Shown here: positions 23,670 through 64,000 of the stretch, piece by piece | Numbering within the stretch: position 1 is the stretch's first letter | Layout: each line of letters opens with the position of its first letter | Origin: Apus apus | Lineage: Eukaryota; Chordata; Aves; Apodiformes; Apodidae | Length of the DNA: 64,000 nt | Reading direction: 5' to 3' | NCBI RefSeq assembly: GCF_020740795.1 | Contig: NC_067289.1 | Location: 25,724,108-25,788,107 of the forward strand | Notes under the pieces: model-generated | The model's input: the letters and a program-made list of their open reading frames with translations, nothing else | Databases searched by the model: none | Told to the model about the DNA's origin: nothing | Translations under genes and position numbers: made by a program

Positions 23670-24945
23670 CATTTGGCTCATAGTTTCAGTTTATTATCAA
23701 AATGTTTTTATCAGATGACAAACTCAGAGAGCTAAAAGATACATAGGTTTTTAAATATACCTATTGTAGCAGTCATCTGTGTCTAATGGTACTAATTTTT
23801 GGAAATTGCTTTGATACACAAAGCAGTAAGTTCCTTTGCAATCTGCACGAGGATGTTTGATACATATCACTGCAGATTTAAAGCCTTTTACCTTCTTATT
23901 TAAAGCTCCATTCTTGCAATCAGCTGTGCAGCTTTACTGATGTGAGGGCTGGCATCAATCAGACTCTGTACAAATTCTGTGCAGGATCAGACCCTGGACA
24001 CTGAGAAGGTCAGCCTGAACACCTGGATGTTGGAAGAGCTCCGTTTTATAGGCTGTCCTGGTGCCTGACCCCTGCTTTACTCAAATTTCCCACTTCTCTG
24101 CAGCCACTGATAAAATATATTACAATACTTCAAGTCAAAAGTGTAGCTCAGATTTAAATATAAAAACTATGATTTATACATTACTAGAAACTTTAAAAAA
24201 AGACTGACTTTAGAGACAGCAAGAAAAAGCTTAGAAAACTGTGAAAGGGTCTTTGATCACAATCTTACAGATTATATGTTCAAAAATTAATAAATTACCT
24301 ACAATTTCAGTTTGACTGGAAAGCAGTAAATAAACTGTTGTAAGTAGTGACTTCAGGTAATACACACTGGAATAATTAGTGAGAAGTTACTTAACTACAG
24401 CAGGTCTTTGGACTCCTCTTGTATAAATGGTTTCAAGTAAAAATGAAAACATTTGGTAGAACAGATTTATCATAAGAGCAGAGGGAATGGAGTCTGACAC
24501 TGAGGATATAAGCTGTTGTCTCATTATGGTGTTATCATGTCTAAAACGGTGTTAATTATTATTTCCTTCCTCCACTTGATTAGAAAGATGCATTCACCGA
24601 CCAGTGGGAGATAATGTGTTATATTTTCAAATGTTAAAAAGCCACTGGCCAGTGGGGAACAGGATTAACCACAAGTGAAATGTTCCTGTACACTCCCAAG
24701 GATTTAAATTCTACAGGGTTCTGTGACAGGAAAAGCAGCTGATCAGCTGTAGCAGCTCATTGGCAGAAGTCCTTCATTTGATGTTTTAATGTGTGATTTT
24801 TTTGTTTTGTTTTCCCATTTTACTAAGATTTACAGTGACTATTCTAGCATATTCCTCTCAGTGTTCTTCCCTCCTCCCCTTCTCAAAGGAGTTCACGATT
24901 TCTCTTGTTCTGGAAAGCTTCTGGAGATGGAAGGCTTCCAGTTCG
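23670..24945 (-). other. MME: MME 3' untranslated region (end predicted)
   Basis: This follows the stop codon at 24946-24948. The first minus-strand AATAAA below the stop is at 23690-23695. A GTGTGTT element lies about 25 bases downstream of it, the usual arrangement for cleavage and polyadenylation. That predicts a 3' UTR of about 1.27 kb. The human gene has a longer 3' UTR, so further sites are possible. Confidence 0.5.
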
Positions 24946-60428
<35,483 letters not shown>

Positions 60429-60592
60429 AACCCAGCCTCTGCAGAGGAAAGGGGAGAAATCACTGGAGGACTTAAACTGAGCCAAAGCTCTTGAAGCTAG
60501 CTCGACTACACAGTACAAAGATATTTTCTGGATGAGTTTTCAGAGTATTTGTAACACTACTAGGTCAGTCATGAAATTAAAAATTCTCTCCT

Positions 60593-60623
60593 TACACACA
60601 CACAAACACACACACGTACGTAC
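60593..60623. repeat. CA microsatellite, imperfect
   Basis: About twelve CA units interrupted by one AA, in MME intron 1, followed by GTACGTAC. Likely length-variable. Confidence 0.9.
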
Positions 60624-61072
60624 CATGCACTTCTCATCATTTATGGAGAAGTGAAGAGTGGTCTTCCTTCACATGAAGGGGCAATCAGATAGCCAAGAGA
60701 AGCCAATAAAACCAAACCTATTTCTAAAACGTACCCATGGGGTTTAATCTTGTATGATGGTACAGGAGTTCACAAGCAAAAAGCAAGTCTCCCTGCTTAA
60801 GTAAAAATTAACTTAATCTACCAATTACTTATCTAATGCCAAAGGTCAAAATATGCCATTGTGCTTTGCTGTCATTTCTTAAAACATCACATAAGCAATT
60901 CTTGACTACAGCTTTACAGCTGTCCCTAAAACCAGAAAATAAATAGTTCAGGCTGTGCTGGGAGCATGTCAAATTCACACTGAAGATAGTGAGTCTTCAA
61001 GTAATTTCTGAAGAAGTGCGATGAGTACTCTCTTTTGAGGCTAGAGTACTGTAAATTAGAAGTGAGCACAAC

Positions 61073-61086
61073 ACCTACCTGTAAAA
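61073..61086 (-). other. MME: Juxtaposed acceptor and donor (AG|GT) in MME intron 1
   Basis: Minus strand reads ATTTTACAG|GTAGGTG with the AG at 61080-61079 and GT at 61078-61077, preceded by a pyrimidine-rich stretch. Such zero-length exons can act as recursive splice points. The motif is seen; use is unproven and can arise by chance. Confidence 0.3.
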
Positions 61087-63014
61087 TTGGTGGGAGTGGG
61101 AATGGACTCACACTGGCTCATGGAATGTGCATGCAGTAGTAGATTTTAAAATCTATGATGGTATTTCTGTCGCTCTTCAGAGACAACCTCCCCACCGTTT
61201 GCAGTACTGCTGTTCCACTGTTCTTTGCCCTCTTCCTCTGCTCCCATTTATTTAGGGCCAGACCTTCCTCTGCTGACAGACATTCCAATGCCCATGCATA
61301 CAGCCTGTATTGCTCATCGCTTCACAATAAAAACTCAACAGTTTCTATTCACACCATTTACTGGAGATCTTTTCATCCATAGATAGAATACACACCCTTT
61401 CCATTCAGTGGGGGAGAATATGACACAAGAAGGCCAACCAGTGGTGCAGGTTAAGGGCATTCAGCCCTTCTTGTATTCATCCCACCCTTTCTTCCCTGCT
61501 CTCTGTGATTAGAAGCAGTAAGGGAACCCTTCTTTGTTTCTGCATCCATGCAAGTCTAAGACTTGAATGTTATTGTTCTTCCTCTGGACCTTCTGTTTCT
61601 GCCTGTTTTGTGTTCTTTAGTTTCCAGTATTTGTCTTCCTCGCTTTGATGTCCACCTCACCTAGAAGGCCAGCTCCTCTACTGCAAAAACATGTTACTAA
61701 GGTGTGCATGTTTATTAACAATATAAAGATGTCAAATAACGCAGTATTATGGACTTAAGAAAAGAGAGATTTTGTGTTCCATGTGTTTACACGATACCTG
61801 TCTAAGTAATGATCAATGACCATTTCTCTAAAAGAATAAGAGAACATTGATTTCAGTGTCTCATCTTTTGTCACTGCTCCATGGACATCAAGAGGTATGA
61901 AGTGACTAACAGTGCCAGGATCACAGGTCTTTCATGGCTTGGGAGGCCACCAGCCTGCAAGGTCTGCCCAGCCTCTGTCTTCCCAAACCCATAGGGACCA
62001 CTACAACTGCCTTCATTTTCCTCATGAGCTGCTATTTTTCTCTGAGTATTTTTTTGGTCAAATCAGCAAGTAGCTTCTGAGACACAGGGCTGAAATCCCA
62101 CAGAACCATGTAAAGGAGTGAGCTATGTAGAGACATTTGCCCTGCATAAACTGTGAGGTATAAATTCACAGATAATAGAAACGCAAATTAACCATGATCC
62201 TCTTCTCATTTCCAGTCACATTAAGCAGCAAAAAAATGCTATTTATATTGACTAAATACTGACCAGTCCCCAGAATCCTCTGAATACTTGGAGCCTAATT
62301 TAAGAACTGCTGCTTATCTTCTGACTCTGATGGTGTCTTTAGAGGACTGGAAACACAGTTCACTACAGCAGCAAGAACCCTCTACCTTTCATGTGCAAAT
62401 ACGTTCCTTGCAGTTAGCTAAGTTTTTCCAAGTGAGCTAATCTTTCTTTTCCTGCAGGAGTGTTCCTCATGTTTAAAGGCATCCCACTGACTAATTTTTA
62501 CTTCTAGTTATTTAGAGACCTGATCCCATCTGCATTAACGAACAACAGGTAAAAGCTTCTTCATGTGGTAATTGCAAGCACAGCAAAACTCTAAGAATAA
62601 TTTAAGCAGATACAAGCCCAGGTGTTCTGCTTTTCTTACAGCTCTCTTAGCGCTTCTGTGATCCCCTCCACTCTGCCTACTAAAGCTTGGATAAAGCTGA
62701 AATTATTGTGACTGGTCCCGCTGTAGGCGGCATAGGGAGTTAATGCATTACCTTTTGGGTTTGGGATGTGTATGTTAAAACCCGACTTAAGGCTTACTTG
62801 GTTTTCGGCGCGGTCTCTACAGAACATTTAGCACATCACAAGATACTTCCCAGCCCCCCCGCCCAGTAACTCCTGTAGCACGTGCTGTGCAGACGAGCTA
62901 CCCCAGGCACGGTAAAAAGCAGAAGCACAGCCGGTAAGGACGACTAAGTGCCAGGGAGCATCCTGCCAGTCAGCCCGGGGCTGGCGCCTCTTGCCCCGGT
63001 AGGGCTGCACAGCG

Positions 63015-63232
63015 GGACGGCGCTCGTCTCAGCCTGCCCCGCCGCTCGTCTCAGCCTGCCCCGCCGCTCAGCTCAGCCCATCCTGCCCCGCCGCTCAGCC
63101 CATCCTGCCCCGCCGCTCAGCTCAGCCCATCCTGCCCCGCCGCTCAGCCCATCCTGCCCCGCCGCTCAGCTCAGCCCATCCTGCCCCGCCGCTCAGCTCA
63201 TCCTGCCCCGCCGCTCAGCCCATCCTGCCCGG
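63015..63232. repeat. GC-rich minisatellite in MME intron 1
   Basis: Nine copies of a GCCCCGCCGCTC core, most followed by CAGCTCAGCCCATCCT (27-base unit) or CAGCCCATCCT (22-base unit). Long and short units alternate over part of the array, giving a 49-base higher-order period. It starts about 330 bases inside intron 1 from the exon 1 donor. The 323-codon frame over it is compositional. Confidence 0.9.
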
Positions 63233-63559
63233 CGCTGCCGCCGCTGCCACCGGCCCCGGGCTGGGCTCTGGGGAGGCGCCGCGGGCCGGGGCCGCCCTGG
63301 GTGGGGAGGGGCCGCGGGCCGGGGCCGCAGTCGGGGCGTCCCGCGGGCTCGGGGAGCTGCTGGAGGGCGAGCGAGCCACGGCCCGGCCCGGCGCCCCAAC
63401 TTCCCGGTGCCCCGAGCACACAGGCAGGGAGGCTCCTCACGTAGGGACGGTCAGAAATCCCGGCAGGACGGCTGGGGCAAGGAAGCCGCGTGCAGACCCG
63501 TCCGTCCATCCCGCCACCGTGCCCGCCCCGTTCCCGCCGGTCCCTCTCCCCGTACTCAC

Positions 63560-63700
63560 CGGCTGCCGCTCGGAGGGGTCCGGCCCCCGGGCCGCCACAC
63601 ACATCCCCGGCCAGCGCCGGGCGGAGGCGGCGCGGGGCGCCCGGAGGCGGCGGGGCAGCGCCCGCGGGTCCCGGGGGAAGGCGGCGGGCAGGCTAGGCTG
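63560..63700 (-). other. MME: MME exon 1, 5' untranslated (5' end unknown)
   Basis: The 3' border is a good donor, GCCG|GTGAGTAC, with the last exon base at 63560, inside the CpG island. It would splice over 3.1 kb to the acceptor at 60439. The 5' border given is nominal. Mammalian MME has several alternative noncoding first exons, so others may lie outside the window or within 60.5-63.5 kb. Confidence 0.55.
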
Positions 63701-64000
63701 GCGGGGCGCCGGGCGGCCCCCGGCGGGGCTCAGCGCCCGGCCCGCCCGCGGGGCGAAGGCATCGCCGGGACATCAAAGCCCGGGGCGCTCCCCGCTCCGG
63801 TGCCCGCCGCTGCCGCCGCAGAGCAAAGCTGCTGGCGATCAAAGGAGCCCTTGTCTGCGGGCTGCCGGACCAGCAGTTCTCCGGGTGACCTGAAGGCTTC
63901 TTCCTCTTTGCGATCGTAAAAATGTGATGGGGCAGGAAACAAACAAACAAGCCCCCCCCGCCCCGACAGCGACAAGCCGCGCTCTTCACCTCGCAAAGCT

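Larger units (their letters stand above)
62940..63990 (-). promoter_or_regulatory. MME: CpG island promoter region of MME
   Basis: A kilobase of very GC- and CpG-rich DNA covers the predicted first exon. No TATA box is evident, in keeping with the TATA-less MME promoters known in mammals. Repeated CCCCGCC cores resemble Sp1/KLF sites. TSS not determinable from sequence. Confidence 0.75.

Noticed and set aside
62770-62822. Possible alternative MME 5' exon (TTCTGTAG ... CCAA|GTAAGC on the minus strand)
   Set aside because: Splice-like ends only; it is very short and nothing supports its use.
62948-63919. 323-codon frame on the plus strand, the longest in the window
   Set aside because: It spans the MME CpG island and minisatellite, is low-complexity, and overlaps open frames on the other strand.

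Overview
The window is vertebrate nuclear DNA, almost certainly from a bird. Its repeats are chicken-repeat-1 (CR1) LINE 3' ends, several finishing in ATTCTATG-type octamers. The genes have many short GT-AG exons in AT-rich introns, and the two CpG-rich blocks (about 15.6-16.2 kb and 62.9-64.0 kb) look like promoters. There is no sign of bacterial, plasmid, phage or CRISPR content. The species cannot be fixed from the sequence alone.

The right 60% is one gene. MME (neprilysin, CD10) runs on the minus strand from a CpG-island promoter and noncoding exon near 63.56 kb to a stop codon at 24,946. I placed 22 coding exons individually. All have GT-AG borders and compatible phases, and together they encode exactly 750 residues, the length of human neprilysin. 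The zinc site (H584, E585, H588, E647), the substrate-binding N543-A544, and H712, R718 and R103 are all present at the human positions. The gene therefore looks intact and functional.

On the left, on the plus strand, is a gene too small for ordinary ORF scans: STRIT1, encoding DWORF, the SERCA-activating micropeptide of heart and slow muscle. Four residues come from exon 1 (9,081-9,093) and 29 from exon 2 (11,558-11,646), the same exon split known in mammals. A TATA-like box, a CArG-like box and an E-box lie just upstream. STRIT1 and MME converge, as in mammals, where PLCH1 lies beyond STRIT1. The left edge may therefore be PLCH1-proximal intergenic DNA, but I see no PLCH1 coding exon.

Between them, a GC-rich island with G-rich minisatellite repeats (15.6-16.2 kb) ends in a good splice donor. 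A 48-base exon (21,407-21,454) and a further exon (21,789-21,899) follow, joining in frame into a 57-codon reading frame. I do not recognise this product; it is the best candidate here for an undescribed transcript, coding or not. Other points of interest are a 28-bp-arm palindrome at 17.5 kb, a GC minisatellite beside the MME first exon, an AG|GT zero-length exon site in MME intron 1, and eight CR1 fragments, one with a 196-codon relic reading frame.

The remaining sequence is intergenic or intronic DNA in which I see nothing coding.
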